This document shows positions 8,223-18,839 of a DNA stretch of 64,000 bases, one piece after another. This DNA is from Deltaproteobacteria bacterium (GTDB taxonomy: Bacteria; Bdellovibrionota; Bdellovibrionia; Bdellovibrionales; Bdellovibrionaceae): assembly GCA_013286585.1 (NCBI GenBank), contig JABDFK010000004.1:26469-90468 (forward strand), in the 5' to 3' direction. Each line of letters begins with the position of its first letter. The stretch's first letter is position 1. The notes beneath the pieces were generated by a model. That model did not search any database, was not told the DNA's origin, and saw only the letters and a program-made list of their open reading frames with translations. The translations under genes were made by a program, and so were the position numbers.

Positions 8223-9838
8223 AGGCCTTTTCCAAGGAAACTCGAGAAGAAAATCTTCGGCGTTTGCCAGTCGAAGAGTTTGACCTGCTCATCATCGGTG
8301 GTGGGATCAACGGTGCCGGAGCCGCTCGCGACGCAGCAATGCGGGGTATGAAAGTCGCTTTGATTGAAGCCAATGATTTCGCCAGCGGTACGAGTTCGCG
8401 CTCAAGCAAAATGGTTCATGGTGGAATTCGCTATTTAGAAAACTTAGAATTTCATTTAGTTTTTGAAGCCTTGTCCGAGCGACAAAAACTTTTCTCCCTA
8501 GCGCCGCATCTTGTGCATCACATACGATTCATGCTTCCGCTTTATGAGACCGGGCGGGTGGGCATGGCGAAAATGGGCTTGGGAATGTGGGCCTACGATG
8601 CGCTCTCACTCTTTCAAGCAGAAATGCACGAGCACTTGAACGTGAAACAAAGTGTGGCGCGCCAGCCGCTTCTGCAGGCGAAGCAACTTTTAGGATCCTA
8701 TGTCTATTCTGATGGCTATATGGACGATGATCGCCTAGTGCACGAGACTCTGCGCTCGGCCAATGAGCACGGTGCCGTGATTGTGAATTACACCAAGGCC
8801 TGTGGAGCGAAAATATCGGCCGATGGAAAAGTAGAAACCGTGAGCGCGAAGGATCTGCTGAGTGGACGTGAATTCACTGTGAAGGCCAGACATTTTCTAA
8901 GCACGGTGGGCCCCTGGAGTGACGAGCTGGGCTCGCAGTTCTTTTCCGATTGGAAAAAAAATCTTCGTCCCACCAAAGGTGTGCATCTGACCTTTGAAAA
9001 GAATCGCCTGCCGCTTTCGAGCGCCGTGGTCATGGCCACTGAACAGAGAATCGTTTTTGGAATTCCCAGGCACGAGATGGTAATTGTTGGCACCACCGAC
9101 ACGGATTTCAAGGGCTCTCCGGAAGATGTGAATACCGATCGCAATGATGTGGAATACCTACTGGGAGTTGTGGATAAGTATTTTCCTGGATCAAAGATCA
9201 AGGAAAGCGACATCGTGGCTAGCTACGCAGGAGTTCGGCCTCTGGTGGCGGACGGCTCTTCGACCGAAGGAAAAACTTCGCGCGAGCACACCATCTTCAC
9301 CGAACCTCACGGAGTGACGTTTGTCATCGGCGGAAAATACACGACCTATCGTCTGATCGCCAAGCAGGCGATCGAGCATTGCCTGGCCCATTTTTCCATC
9401 GAAGACCGGGTCCGCTGGGGGCGATGTCAAACGGAAGTGCCCATCAATCCTTTGATCAGCGAAGAATCTTTCGCCGATCGGGAGCATTTGCAAAATTTGT
9501 TGCGCCTTGAAACTGATTTGAACGAAGATGAAATTCACTGGCTGTCGGATCGACATGGTCCAGAGTGCCTAGAAATTGTCCAGCGCTATGGCGCTGATCT
9601 CACTTACACCGAATACGAAGCTTTGCATGCCATCGACAATACCATGTGTCTAAATCTGCTCGATTTCATGCATCGACGAGTGCCCTACGTGCTGGCGCGA
9701 AAAGACCATGGCGCGGGGTTGTTAGAGCAAGCCATTCAGGTATTCCAACGGCGTTTAAAAATCTCGGATGCAGAAATCCATCAGCAAATAGAGCATCTGA
9801 ACAAGCAGCTGGCTCATGAATTTTCCTGGCGTCGCTGA
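8219..9838 (+). CDS. glpD: aerobic glycerol-3-phosphate dehydrogenase
   Basis: FAD enzyme of the inner-membrane surface oxidising glycerol-3-phosphate to dihydroxyacetone phosphate and passing electrons to quinone. The 539 residues begin with the FAD-binding Rossmann motif (G-G-G-I-N-G-A-G near residue 22), followed by S-G-T-S-S-R-S-S-K-M-V-H-G-G-I-R-Y-L-E, the family signature, and contain V-G-T-T-D-T-D and G-G-K-Y-T-T-Y-R. The C-terminal helical domain is present. Length and motifs are normal. The preceding small gene overlaps it by 4 bp. Confidence 0.95.
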   Translation: MKAFSKETREENLRRLPVEEFDLLIIGGGINGAGAARDAAMRGMKVALIEANDFASGTSSRSSKMVHGGIRYLENLEFHLVFEALSERQKLFSLAPHLVHHIRFMLPLYETGRVGMAKMGLGMWAYDALSLFQAEMHEHLNVKQSVARQPLLQAKQLLGSYVYSDGYMDDDRLVHETLRSANEHGAVIVNYTKACGAKISADGKVETVSAKDLLSGREFTVKARHFLSTVGPWSDELGSQFFSDWKKNLRPTKGVHLTFEKNRLPLSSAVVMATEQRIVFGIPRHEMVIVGTTDTDFKGSPEDVNTDRNDVEYLLGVVDKYFPGSKIKESDIVASYAGVRPLVADGSSTEGKTSREHTIFTEPHGVTFVIGGKYTTYRLIAKQAIEHCLAHFSIEDRVRWGRCQTEVPINPLISEESFADREHLQNLLRLETDLNEDEIHWLSDRHGPECLEIVQRYGADLTYTEYEALHAIDNTMCLNLLDFMHRRVPYVLARKDHGAGLLEQAIQVFQRRLKISDAEIHQQIEHLNKQLAHEFSWRR

Positions 9839-11244
<1,406 letters not shown>

Positions 11245-11261
11245 ATCAGTAAGGCTGCACC

Positions 11262-11732
11262 ATGTTTGACAATGAAATTAAGGCCATTGGGCTATTTTTC
11301 TTTTTGTCCCTACTGGACGAGCACCGGGCTATGGCAGCTGCTTCCAAGGCCACCGATACTTTTTATCGTCGCGTAAAAAAATCACCGCAGACCAAACCTG
11401 GCGTGACCTTGGTGATGGTGACCAGACAAATCTGGAATCGCAGTCGCGGAAATTTCAATCGTGGCCGCCCTAAATATAGCCCAGATTCTGGGTGGCTCTT
11501 TCCCGAGGGCTTGGACCTTTCGCCATGGAAAGAATTTCAGAAAACAGCACCAGAGGACGAGCTATTGGTTTTGATCTGGTCACAGATTTTAAAAATTCCT
11601 GACTCTGATCTATCCACTGCGCTTGGAATCACCGAGGGTACGATTCGTTACCGAGTGGGCCGTGCTCTACGAAAAATGGGAACGATGTCTCAGGCTTCTG
11701 GTGGCCGTCGCATGGAAGTGGTGAGGTCCTGA
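11262..11732 (+). CDS. sigma-70 region-4-like HTH regulator
   Basis: A 156-residue basic protein. Residues about 104-145 form a helix-turn-helix of sigma region 4 type (I-P-D-S-D-L-S-T-A-L-G-I-T-E-G-T-I-R-Y-R), ending in a basic tail. The N-terminal half could be a reduced sigma region 2, but core-binding motifs are not obvious. The next gene overlaps by one base (TGATG) and encodes a one-pass membrane protein, which is the layout of an ECF sigma/anti-sigma pair. It may therefore be an unorthodox ECF sigma factor; it could also be a LuxR-like DNA-binding protein. Confidence 0.6.
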   Translation: MFDNEIKAIGLFFFLSLLDEHRAMAAASKATDTFYRRVKKSPQTKPGVTLVMVTRQIWNRSRGNFNRGRPKYSPDSGWLFPEGLDLSPWKEFQKTAPEDELLVLIWSQILKIPDSDLSTALGITEGTIRYRVGRALRKMGTMSQASGGRRMEVVRS

Positions 11733-12700
11733 TGAGTGACGATTCGATTTCTTTTTCAAAAAAAGGCGATCGAAAAATGTCTGGCTTTGTCGGACAGGAA
11801 TTGCTTTACGATTATGTGACCTCGCATTTGGATCCAGAGCGCACCCAGGCGGTCGAAGAATATGTGAAAAGTTCCCGCGATGCTCAAGCCGACATTCAAA
11901 GAATCAATGATGGTTTAAATTACGTCGAGCATCTTTCTGATATCACGGTTTCTGATGCACTTCTGGAAAATTTCAAAACTCCGTCTTCGTATCTGCAGGT
12001 ATTGCTGCGAAAACTGCGCTTTGACGATTGGTCCCCGGGAATCAAAATGGGTTTGGAAGTCATGGTCGTAGCAGTGGGAGTGATTTCCCTGACGCTGGTG
12101 ATTCCTTGGCACAAACTGATGGATGTCAGCTGGTCAGGTAAGAAAGACATTGTGCTGAGTGAAGTGCAAAAGACCAAAATGACTGCCCAGGATGTTGAAG
12201 TGTCTGGTTCTCCGGAAGAAACCACGGTGGTTTTTCCCGACGAAGCCGACAAGTCGACGAAAAAACCTTCGGCAGCGAAGGAACAGACTCCGCCGCAGAA
12301 ACCAGCACCTTCAGTCCCGGTTGTGGCCGCAGTCACTCCCGCCCCTGTGCCAGACAAGCCAAAAGCGACAGCCAAGGCTGTCAAAGAAGAGGCCTCTGGC
12401 GAAAAACATCAAGGATATTTATTTCGCGGTCTTATTCGAGCGACGAATGTTTCGGCAGTCACGCCAAAATTCGTAGAGAAAATCACCGAGCTTGGTGGAC
12501 GCAAGGCCGGCGAGGTCGAGTTGGGGTGGAAAAAAGGGAACTCCAGTTATTTCCATTTCACTATTCCAGAATCTAAGCAGCAGGCCCTGGTGGATTTTGC
12601 CAAAGACTATGGCGGATTGACTTTGTCCAAGGAAAAACATGACCGCGTATTGCCAGAAGGCATCGTGCGAGTGATTTTTTCGATTGAAGAGAAAAAATAG
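11732..12700 (+). CDS. single-pass membrane protein, likely anti-sigma factor
   Basis: A 322-residue protein with a cytoplasmic N-terminus (about 1-105) that resembles the helical anti-sigma domain (L-Y-D-Y-V-T-S-H-L-D-P-E-R and later heptads, without the zinc Cys-His triad), one membrane helix at about 107-127, a Thr/Pro/Lys-rich periplasmic linker to about 225, and a C-terminal domain of alternating strands and helices up to residue 322. By position and layout it probably restrains the sigma-like protein encoded immediately upstream. The partner role is inference. Confidence 0.6.
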   Translation: MSDDSISFSKKGDRKMSGFVGQELLYDYVTSHLDPERTQAVEEYVKSSRDAQADIQRINDGLNYVEHLSDITVSDALLENFKTPSSYLQVLLRKLRFDDWSPGIKMGLEVMVVAVGVISLTLVIPWHKLMDVSWSGKKDIVLSEVQKTKMTAQDVEVSGSPEETTVVFPDEADKSTKKPSAAKEQTPPQKPAPSVPVVAAVTPAPVPDKPKATAKAVKEEASGEKHQGYLFRGLIRATNVSAVTPKFVEKITELGGRKAGEVELGWKKGNSSYFHFTIPESKQQALVDFAKDYGGLTLSKEKHDRVLPEGIVRVIFSIEEKK

Positions 12701-12704
12701 CCGC

Positions 12705-14660
12705 ATGAGCTTATCCTACCGACGGAAATCAAAAAAATCCTTTCGCACCATCCTGATTGTCTGGTTTTTACTTTTCGCCATTGCACCCCTGGCATTCCTG
12801 ACCGGATTCTCGGTGATCCGCTACGAAAAGGCCATCGATCGGGAGCTAGGCCATCGCCTAGAGGGCAACGCCCGCGAAGTGGCAACTATGATGTCCGAAT
12901 TTCGTAATTCCCTGGCACAGAAGCGCGATCGCCACATGGCAGATCCCGCATTCATCTACAATCTTTCGACCAACCAGGTGGACGAGCTTTCTGAAGTGGC
13001 CAAGAGTTGGATTCGATCAGATATCTCGAGTGAGATCACCTTTTTCAGCCGTAATGGTCGATTGCTGCTGTCGGAATCCAAACGCGGAATCGACATTAAA
13101 GAATTTATTTCCCCCGCAGGAAATGCCATCTATATCGCCGATGAAAATTTAGAAAAAATGAAAGAATCTTCAGAGTACTCGTTCATCGAGGTTAACGAAG
13201 GCAAAAAAATCTCTCTGATTTTGTTATCAAAGATAAAAAATCAATCCGGTAAAACAGCGGGCTTCGTTGAGCAGCTGATCGAAATCAATCAAGACTTTTT
13301 GAACGGCATTAAGAATCGAATGCGTGTTGAATTAATTTTGATTCGAAAGAATGCGCAGGTGGTGGTTTCTACCCATCCTGATTTCTACGACTATAAAAAG
13401 GAATTTTTTAGTTCTTATATTCAGCCAAGCTCTCCGGCGAATTTTGAACTGACGTTGAGGGGCGACCCCCACGAATTCATCATGTACCCAGTCCACTGGG
13501 GAAAGTCTGACTTTTTTATTGCCATCGGTGCTTCCAAAGGCGACGCCAATTCCGTCGTCAAGGGCGTGAACTATGCTTTCTATTCGGTGGCCGGTGCCGT
13601 TTCAGTCTTGCTGGTGATCACCATCTTGCTCATTTCCAATTCCATCTTGCGACCCTTGGAAGATTTGGTTCAGGCAGCGCAAGATTTGCCGATGAGTGAT
13701 CAGCTGGTGGAAATCCCCATTAAAAGTGACACGGAAATTGGTTTGCTGACAGAATCCTTCAATCAAATGAGTCGGCAAATCATTCGTGTGCGCGCAGAGC
13801 TTAAGGCGAAGATTCACGAGTTGGAAATGGCCAACAAAGAATTGAAGGAAGCACAAAGCCGGTTGGTGCACTCGTCGAAAATGTCAAGCCTAGGCCAATT
13901 GGTGGCGGGCGTGGCGCACGAACTCAACAACCCGATCAGCTTTATCTACAGCAACATGGCTCATCTCAAAGAGTATTCGACGAAGTTGCTGCAACTGGCG
14001 GAAACAGCAGAAACCAATCCCGCGGGCCTAGCCGAACTCAAGAAAACCATCGATATCGAGTACATCAAAACGGATCTGCCAAAACTGGTGGCCTCTTGCG
14101 AAGACGGTGCTCGCCGGGTTCGCGATATCGTGCTGGGTCTTCGAAACTTCTCGCGCTTGGAAGAGGCCAAACTCAAAGACATCAACATCAACGAAGCTAT
14201 CGACAGCACTTTGAATCTTCTTTCCGGAGAAATCAAAAATCGAATTCAGCTGCACAAATATTATGGTGATCTGCCCCTAGTCAGCTGTTTTGCTACCCAG
14301 ATCAATCAAGTTTTTATGAACCTGCTGTCGAATGCCGTGCAGGCCATCGAGGGTACTGGAAATATTTGGATCACAACAAAAAAACTGCCACCGCAATCCG
14401 GTCGGGAAATGATTTTGGTTTCTATTCAAGATTCTGGTAAGGGCATTGGCGATGAACACATTGATCGCATTTTTGATCCGTTCTTCTCGACCAAGGGCGT
14501 GGGCCAAGGGACTGGTCTAGGGTTGAGTATTTCTTATGGAATCATGCAGTCCCATGGTGGTGACATTCAGGTGAAATCCCAGAAGGGTATCGGCACTGAG
14601 TTTGTACTGACCCTTCCAGTGAAAATGCAGACGACAAAAGCCGAAACAGTTCGCTCTTAG
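12705..14660 (+). CDS. membrane sensor histidine kinase
   Basis: A 651-residue kinase: a membrane helix at about 12-38, a roughly 260-residue periplasmic sensor probably of Cache type, a second helix at about 295-318, HAMP (S-I-L-R-P-L-E-D-L), a coiled coil, the H-box with phospho-acceptor His405 in V-A-H-E-L-N-N-P, and the ATPase domain with N-A-V-Q-A-I, D-S-G-K-G-I and G-T-G-L-G-L-S-I. The H-box belongs to the group with N-N-P after the Glu. No response regulator lies next to it, so it is an orphan. The ATG at 12705 is chosen over a TTG inside the previous gene. Confidence 0.93.
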   Translation: MSLSYRRKSKKSFRTILIVWFLLFAIAPLAFLTGFSVIRYEKAIDRELGHRLEGNAREVATMMSEFRNSLAQKRDRHMADPAFIYNLSTNQVDELSEVAKSWIRSDISSEITFFSRNGRLLLSESKRGIDIKEFISPAGNAIYIADENLEKMKESSEYSFIEVNEGKKISLILLSKIKNQSGKTAGFVEQLIEINQDFLNGIKNRMRVELILIRKNAQVVVSTHPDFYDYKKEFFSSYIQPSSPANFELTLRGDPHEFIMYPVHWGKSDFFIAIGASKGDANSVVKGVNYAFYSVAGAVSVLLVITILLISNSILRPLEDLVQAAQDLPMSDQLVEIPIKSDTEIGLLTESFNQMSRQIIRVRAELKAKIHELEMANKELKEAQSRLVHSSKMSSLGQLVAGVAHELNNPISFIYSNMAHLKEYSTKLLQLAETAETNPAGLAELKKTIDIEYIKTDLPKLVASCEDGARRVRDIVLGLRNFSRLEEAKLKDININEAIDSTLNLLSGEIKNRIQLHKYYGDLPLVSCFATQINQVFMNLLSNAVQAIEGTGNIWITTKKLPPQSGREMILVSIQDSGKGIGDEHIDRIFDPFFSTKGVGQGTGLGLSISYGIMQSHGGDIQVKSQKGIGTEFVLTLPVKMQTTKAETVRS

Positions 14661-14746
14661 CGCGAAGTGTTTCTAAGACCGCATCTTCGAAACACATTGT
14701 TTCAAAGATTGTTGCGGCGAAAATCAATATCTATTATCTTTTGAGC

Positions 14747-15577
14747 ATGATTGAAACACCTCATTTTGCCGAAATAATGAAACGTGAATTCTCCCGTCGG
14801 GTAGAAAAAAATCCGGCCTATTCCTTGCGTTCATTTGCCAGAGCTTTGCAGATCTCTTCCACGACGTTGTCCTTAATTTTTTCGGGCAGCCGAGTGCCGT
14901 CAGTGCAGGTTACCGAGCGGCTAGTTTCAGCGCTTTCGTTGTCACCGAAAGAAGAGAGCGAATTTCTGGCTTCGCTGATCAAGGTCCATAAAAGAAAAGG
15001 TGTCTCTTCACGAAAAAGTTATTTCCTATCCCGTTTCAGCGAAGATCAAGTCAAGGACAGACGACTTAACAAGGCTGAACTTGATCTCAAGCTTTTTCAA
15101 GTCATCAGCGATTGGTATCACTATGCCATCATGATGCTTATGGAATCTGAGGGTGCCAAACCAGAGCCCCAGTGGATCGCCAAACAATTGGGCATTTCTG
15201 TGATTGAAGCAAAGACTGCGTTGGCTAGGTTATTGAGCCTGGGTCTTTTGAGACCAAGAAAAAATGGTACGCTGAGTGTAGATGCTAGTTATCTTACCAC
15301 GGCGGACAAACATGTAACAACAATGGCACTTAAGAAACATCAGCGGCAGATTCTTGAAAAATCCATTCAGTCTTTAGAAAATGACCCGATCGAGACCAGA
15401 AATATTAGCTCTCTAACGATGTCTATTGATCCCGAGCGATTACCAAAGGCCAAAGATATGATCGAAGACTTCAATCAAAAACTTTGTGCCTTTCTAGAGG
15501 GTGGAAACCGAAAACAGGTGTATCAGTTGAGTGTGGCGCTTTTTCCCATTCAAAAAATAATAAGGAGTACCGAATGA
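14747..15577 (+). CDS. TIGR02147-family transcriptional regulator
   Basis: A 276-residue protein with an XRE-like N-terminal domain (S-L-R-S-F-A-R-A-L-Q-I-S-S-T-T-L-S-L-I-F-S-G-S-R over two helices) followed by a winged-helix-like region (W-I-A-K-Q-L-G-I-S-V-I-E-A-K-T-A-L-A-R-L at about 145-165) and a C-terminal helical part. This architecture is that of TIGR02147, a family abundant in Bdellovibrio and Fibrobacter. ATG 14747 is preferred over TTG 14741. Its stop overlaps the next start (ATGA), so it is cotranscribed with, and probably controls, the exported-protein genes downstream. Confidence 0.8.
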   Translation: MIETPHFAEIMKREFSRRVEKNPAYSLRSFARALQISSTTLSLIFSGSRVPSVQVTERLVSALSLSPKEESEFLASLIKVHKRKGVSSRKSYFLSRFSEDQVKDRRLNKAELDLKLFQVISDWYHYAIMMLMESEGAKPEPQWIAKQLGISVIEAKTALARLLSLGLLRPRKNGTLSVDASYLTTADKHVTTMALKKHQRQILEKSIQSLENDPIETRNISSLTMSIDPERLPKAKDMIEDFNQKLCAFLEGGNRKQVYQLSVALFPIQKIIRSTE

Positions 15578-16461
15578 ATTTAACGATAATGATTTTTGCA
15601 GGTTTGATTGTAAGTACGGCTTTGGCCGGTGTGGGTGCCCATGGCGGCAATGTGGTGATCTGTGACGGTCAGCCGCCAGTAACACTAGACTATTACAACG
15701 CCACCTTACCCACCTTGGATGGACCGGTGAAAACCACGGATTTGGCAGGTATGTCGACAGCGGAAGCTATCGCAACCCTGCGTTCTCGCTTTGATGGATC
15801 GTTTTTTCAGGATACTTTCTCTGATGCAGTCAACAAATTTGGCCCTTACCAAAGTTGGCCACTGGCTGATCTTGCGCAGGTGGATGATAGCAACGAGCCC
15901 TACATCTTACCCCCACATTGCAAACGCGTAACAGGAATGATTCGTCAGGATCAGACCATTTATGTGGATCCCGTGGTGTTCAAGCAGTTGTCACCGTCGC
16001 AAAGAGCCCTGCTCTACGTTCATGAGATGCTCTACTACATTTCAGGGATGGATAGTTCTGAAAAAATTCGCGAAATGTTTCGGATATTAATGAGGGACGA
16101 TTTGACTTACGTGGATGTCGGCAACGCCGTTCATCTGATCGATCAGAGCTATTACGCTATGGATTTCTACAACCATGTGTCTGGCGATTTGGGGCTTCGT
16201 GATTCCCACTATACTACTATGGCGTATATTAATTATTTCCGTGAGGTCAAAGATATTTGGTTGCCGCACAACGGAGTTCCATCGCGGATCGTCTCGGAGG
16301 GCCCTGTGCAAAGATCAGGAATAAATTCCTACAGGTTTTCATTTCCCGCATTCGATACTCATCCAGAACAGTCTTGTTCATTGTCCTTTGTGGATGTGAA
16401 GCACGTTCTCTTTAAATGCAGTGATATGCCTGAAATGTATCTACAGTTGGATGTTCTTTAA
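15574..16461 (+). CDS. exported protein of unknown function
   Basis: A 295-residue protein with a signal peptide of about 17 residues ending A-L-A-G, followed by G-A-H-G-G-N-V-V-I-C, an N-terminal motif seen in other predicted Bdellovibrio exported proteins. The centre carries L-L-Y-V-H-E-M-L-Y-Y, which recalls a metallopeptidase helix but lacks the second His of H-E-x-x-H. The AAGGAG at 15562 sets the start. It overlaps the TIGR02147 regulator upstream by 4 bp and the lipoprotein gene downstream by 1 bp, so the three form one unit. Confidence 0.85.
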   Translation: MNLTIMIFAGLIVSTALAGVGAHGGNVVICDGQPPVTLDYYNATLPTLDGPVKTTDLAGMSTAEAIATLRSRFDGSFFQDTFSDAVNKFGPYQSWPLADLAQVDDSNEPYILPPHCKRVTGMIRQDQTIYVDPVVFKQLSPSQRALLYVHEMLYYISGMDSSEKIREMFRILMRDDLTYVDVGNAVHLIDQSYYAMDFYNHVSGDLGLRDSHYTTMAYINYFREVKDIWLPHNGVPSRIVSEGPVQRSGINSYRFSFPAFDTHPEQSCSLSFVDVKHVLFKCSDMPEMYLQLDVL

Positions 16462-17006
16462 TGAGTGTCCATACGAAGCTTCGATCCATATGCTATCTCG
16501 TGATGTGGCTAGGTTTTGTATCCTGTTCGGGTAGAGGCTCCTCACCCGCTGGCAACGTGGTCACTGCCACGAATGATGATTTCAGCATTCCTGAATCGGC
16601 ACTTTCAGGCGTGGTTCGTGATTTTTCTGGAAAGCACTTGGGAACCTGTTCAAGCAGTCTGGGAGACTCACCGATTCAAAATGGAAATTTGAGTTTTGAG
16701 GTCACACAAACGCCGACAAAGCTGAGTCTTTTATTGGCCTGCTCGACGCCAGGCAAACAGTATCCGGAAGACATTATTCAAGTCAAAGATCTGATCATCG
16801 ACGGCAACTCATTGAGCTCCGCACCAGGAGCGTCGCCGAGCATTTCAGGACAAATCGGTTCGGCAGGAATACAGCTCACAATGGATTTCAGCCAACAGCA
16901 TTGGGTGGTGAAAGTTTTGGCAGACACGCAACTTTCTATTCATGCAGAAGATCAGTTTAATGGACATATCATTGGCATGTTTAATGGCACAGGTGCCCTC
17001 CCTTAG
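16461..17006 (+). CDS. lipoprotein of unknown function
   Basis: A 181-residue protein with a type II signal peptide (F-V-S-C-S lipobox at about residue 22) and a mature part rich in Ser, Gly and Thr that looks all-beta. The start ATG shares its A with the stop of the previous gene (TAATG). No family recognised. Together with the regulator and the exported protein upstream it forms a three-gene envelope operon. A secreted or surface role is inference from the signal sequence only. Confidence 0.82.
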   Translation: MSVHTKLRSICYLVMWLGFVSCSGRGSSPAGNVVTATNDDFSIPESALSGVVRDFSGKHLGTCSSSLGDSPIQNGNLSFEVTQTPTKLSLLLACSTPGKQYPEDIIQVKDLIIDGNSLSSAPGASPSISGQIGSAGIQLTMDFSQQHWVVKVLADTQLSIHAEDQFNGHIIGMFNGTGALP

Positions 17007-17046
17007 TCTGGGTCAATTTTTTCCGAACTTTTGCCGATAAAGCCAC

Positions 17047-17676
17047 ATGCAAAGTCCTCAACGGAAACCGCAAAATTCTTGGTCCGGTTTTTTTGCCTTG
17101 TCATTGTCGCTGGCGGCCTGCGCTCTTTACTATTTTTCCGAAGACAGTGGAACGGAAGCGCCAACACCGGCAGTGAGTGAGTTCACCAAGTTGGTTCGAT
17201 CGGACGCCAAATCCGAACAGGCCGTGAACAAGTATCTGCAAGAGACCGGCAAAAAAATCGAAGCTCAAAAACAAAAAAGTGCGATTGAAAACGCTTTCAT
17301 CGCTCCGGTGGTCGGACAGCTTGTACCTCTAAGACCAGAGGCCAAGAAGCCCTTAGCGGTAGAGCCTCCTCAGGATTCCGATTCTCTGGCCGGTCATCGA
17401 AAACTGGCTCCGGATGTCAGCCGGGATGATTCATCGCCAAGATCCGAAGTGGAAGGTCAGTTGGCGGATCGTCAAAAGCTAGAAGAGTATGATCGCGGCT
17501 ACCGGCAACAATACGTTCAAGAGTTCATCGCCAATGCTCGAAAAAATGGCTGGAGCATCCAAGTGGATAAAGACGGAGTCGTCACCAGGGCCTATCCAAT
17601 TCCTGGATTTGACCCTCAAGCGCAAGAGCATTCGGTGAACGTTTTTGCCCCGTCAGTCTCTGACTCGGGTGAATAG
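17047..17676 (+). CDS. membrane-anchored periplasmic protein of unknown function
   Basis: A 209-residue protein with a basic N-terminus, one hydrophobic helix (about 14-29), then a long Pro/Lys/Asp-rich, probably extended, periplasmic part and a short C-terminal helical region (Y-R-Q-Q-Y-V-Q-E-F-I-A-N-A). The single helix looks like an uncleaved anchor. No domain recognised. The 3' end overlaps a convergent, decayed radC-like gene. Confidence 0.75.
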   Translation: MQSPQRKPQNSWSGFFALSLSLAACALYYFSEDSGTEAPTPAVSEFTKLVRSDAKSEQAVNKYLQETGKKIEAQKQKSAIENAFIAPVVGQLVPLRPEAKKPLAVEPPQDSDSLAGHRKLAPDVSRDDSSPRSEVEGQLADRQKLEEYDRGYRQQYVQEFIANARKNGWSIQVDKDGVVTRAYPIPGFDPQAQEHSVNVFAPSVSDSGE

Positions 17677-18090
17677 TATTTTTTGGTCCGCAAAGCTGAA
17701 ATAACTTTTCTCCGAAAAAAATCAAATGATCCTTCATCGGAATCTCTAGCAGCTGGGCGATTTTTAAAACTCTGAAAGTCATGCGTCGATCTTCCCTGCT
17801 GGGTCGCACGCGTCCACTGGGATGGTTGTGAGCCATAATAAATGCGGAGGCATTTCTCTGACAAACCGTTCGAATCAAATCTCTGGGATGAATGACGCAC
17901 TGATCGACGGTGCCCCCGAAAGAGCAGATCACGATCAATCAATCTAAGATCCGGATCCAAAGTCAAAATCCATACTTCTTCCTACAAGAGGTTGGTGCTT
18001 TTATACAGAAGCTCATAGGCTTTTCGGCTGCTATCAACGATCAATGACCACCTCGGTTTCAGACGGAAGGTGTTGCAGAAAAGAGACCAT
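17650..18090 (-). pseudogene. decayed radC-like JAB-domain gene
   Basis: The minus strand carries consecutive pieces of a RadC-type MPN/JAB domain in different frames. From about 18037 comes D-S-S-R-K-A-Y-E-L-L, interrupted by an in-frame TAG, then W-I-L-T-L-D-P-D-L-R-L-I-D to about 17925. A frameshift leads into G-T-V-D-Q-C-V-I-H-P-R-D-L, then the metal-site motif A-H-N-H-P-S-G and K-D-H-L-I-F near 17730. A further N-terminal piece from an ATG at 18088-18090 ends in TGA. At least one stop and two frame changes within about 350 bp make it a pseudogene. Only the JAB half is seen, as in short mobile-element RadC proteins. It now lies convergent to the preceding gene. Confidence 0.85.
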
Positions 18091-18233
18091 GGTTAAAAAT
18101 TAATTAATGGGGTCCTGTGTCTGAATTTTGAATCTGTCCGGATGTTCCAGGATTTGTTTTCGGAGTTTTTCAATGTTCTAATTCTGAAATTGAATTTGTG
18201 AATAGAATTTGTAATTTTCCGTCGGGAGGAAAT

Positions 18234-18830
18234 ATGAAGTTAGTTAAAGTAGCGTTTTATGCATTGTTGATGGTGGGTCTAAGTCATTGCGGACCACAGG
18301 CATTCACCAAAGGTGATTACGATGACGTTAACAAGACAAATCTACTGAATGACACTTGGTCAGAGTCTGACATGCAAGCGGTCACACAGGATCTAGTTGC
18401 GAAGATGGTCAATCATCCTGCGATTGCCAATGCGAAAACTCCGCCGCTCGTGATGGTGACCAACCTTCAAAATAAAACCAGCGAACATATCGATACTCAA
18501 AGCATCATGGATATGGTTCGCGTAGAACTCACCAATTCTGGAAAAACTCAGTTCATTGATAAAGAAGCTCGCGAAGATATTAAAGGTGAGTACGACTACC
18601 AAAACTCAGGAATGGTCAGTGGCGAAACCAAAAAAGGTCCGGGCGGACAAGTCGGGGCCGACTTCATCGTCAACGGTCGCTTGGATTCCATCGTTCAAGA
18701 AGTGGGCAAAGATAAAACAGTTTATTACAAAATCACGTTGAATCTGACCAACCTGAAAACCAGTGTCATCACTTGGACCGGTCAAAAAGAAATTCGTAAA
18801 GCCTTCAAAAAACGATCTGTTGGTTTGTAA
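18234..18830 (+). CDS. LpoB-like lipoprotein, penicillin-binding-protein activator
   Basis: A 198-residue lipoprotein (L-S-H-C-G lipobox) with the LpoB fold signature: P-P-L-V-M-V-T-N-L-Q-N-K-T, then D-T-Q-S-I-M-D-M-V, a C-terminal G-A-D-F-I-V-N-G-R-L-D-S-I and L-T-N-L-K-T-S. In E. coli LpoB spans from the outer membrane to activate PBP1B; the same role is likely here but unproven. GGGAGG 5 nt before ATG 18234 fixes the start. It is followed after 9 bp by a COG3014-like lipoprotein, its frequent neighbour in other bacteria. Confidence 0.8.
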   Translation: MKLVKVAFYALLMVGLSHCGPQAFTKGDYDDVNKTNLLNDTWSESDMQAVTQDLVAKMVNHPAIANAKTPPLVMVTNLQNKTSEHIDTQSIMDMVRVELTNSGKTQFIDKEAREDIKGEYDYQNSGMVSGETKKGPGGQVGADFIVNGRLDSIVQEVGKDKTVYYKITLNLTNLKTSVITWTGQKEIRKAFKKRSVGL

Positions 18831-18839
18831 TTCATCCAG

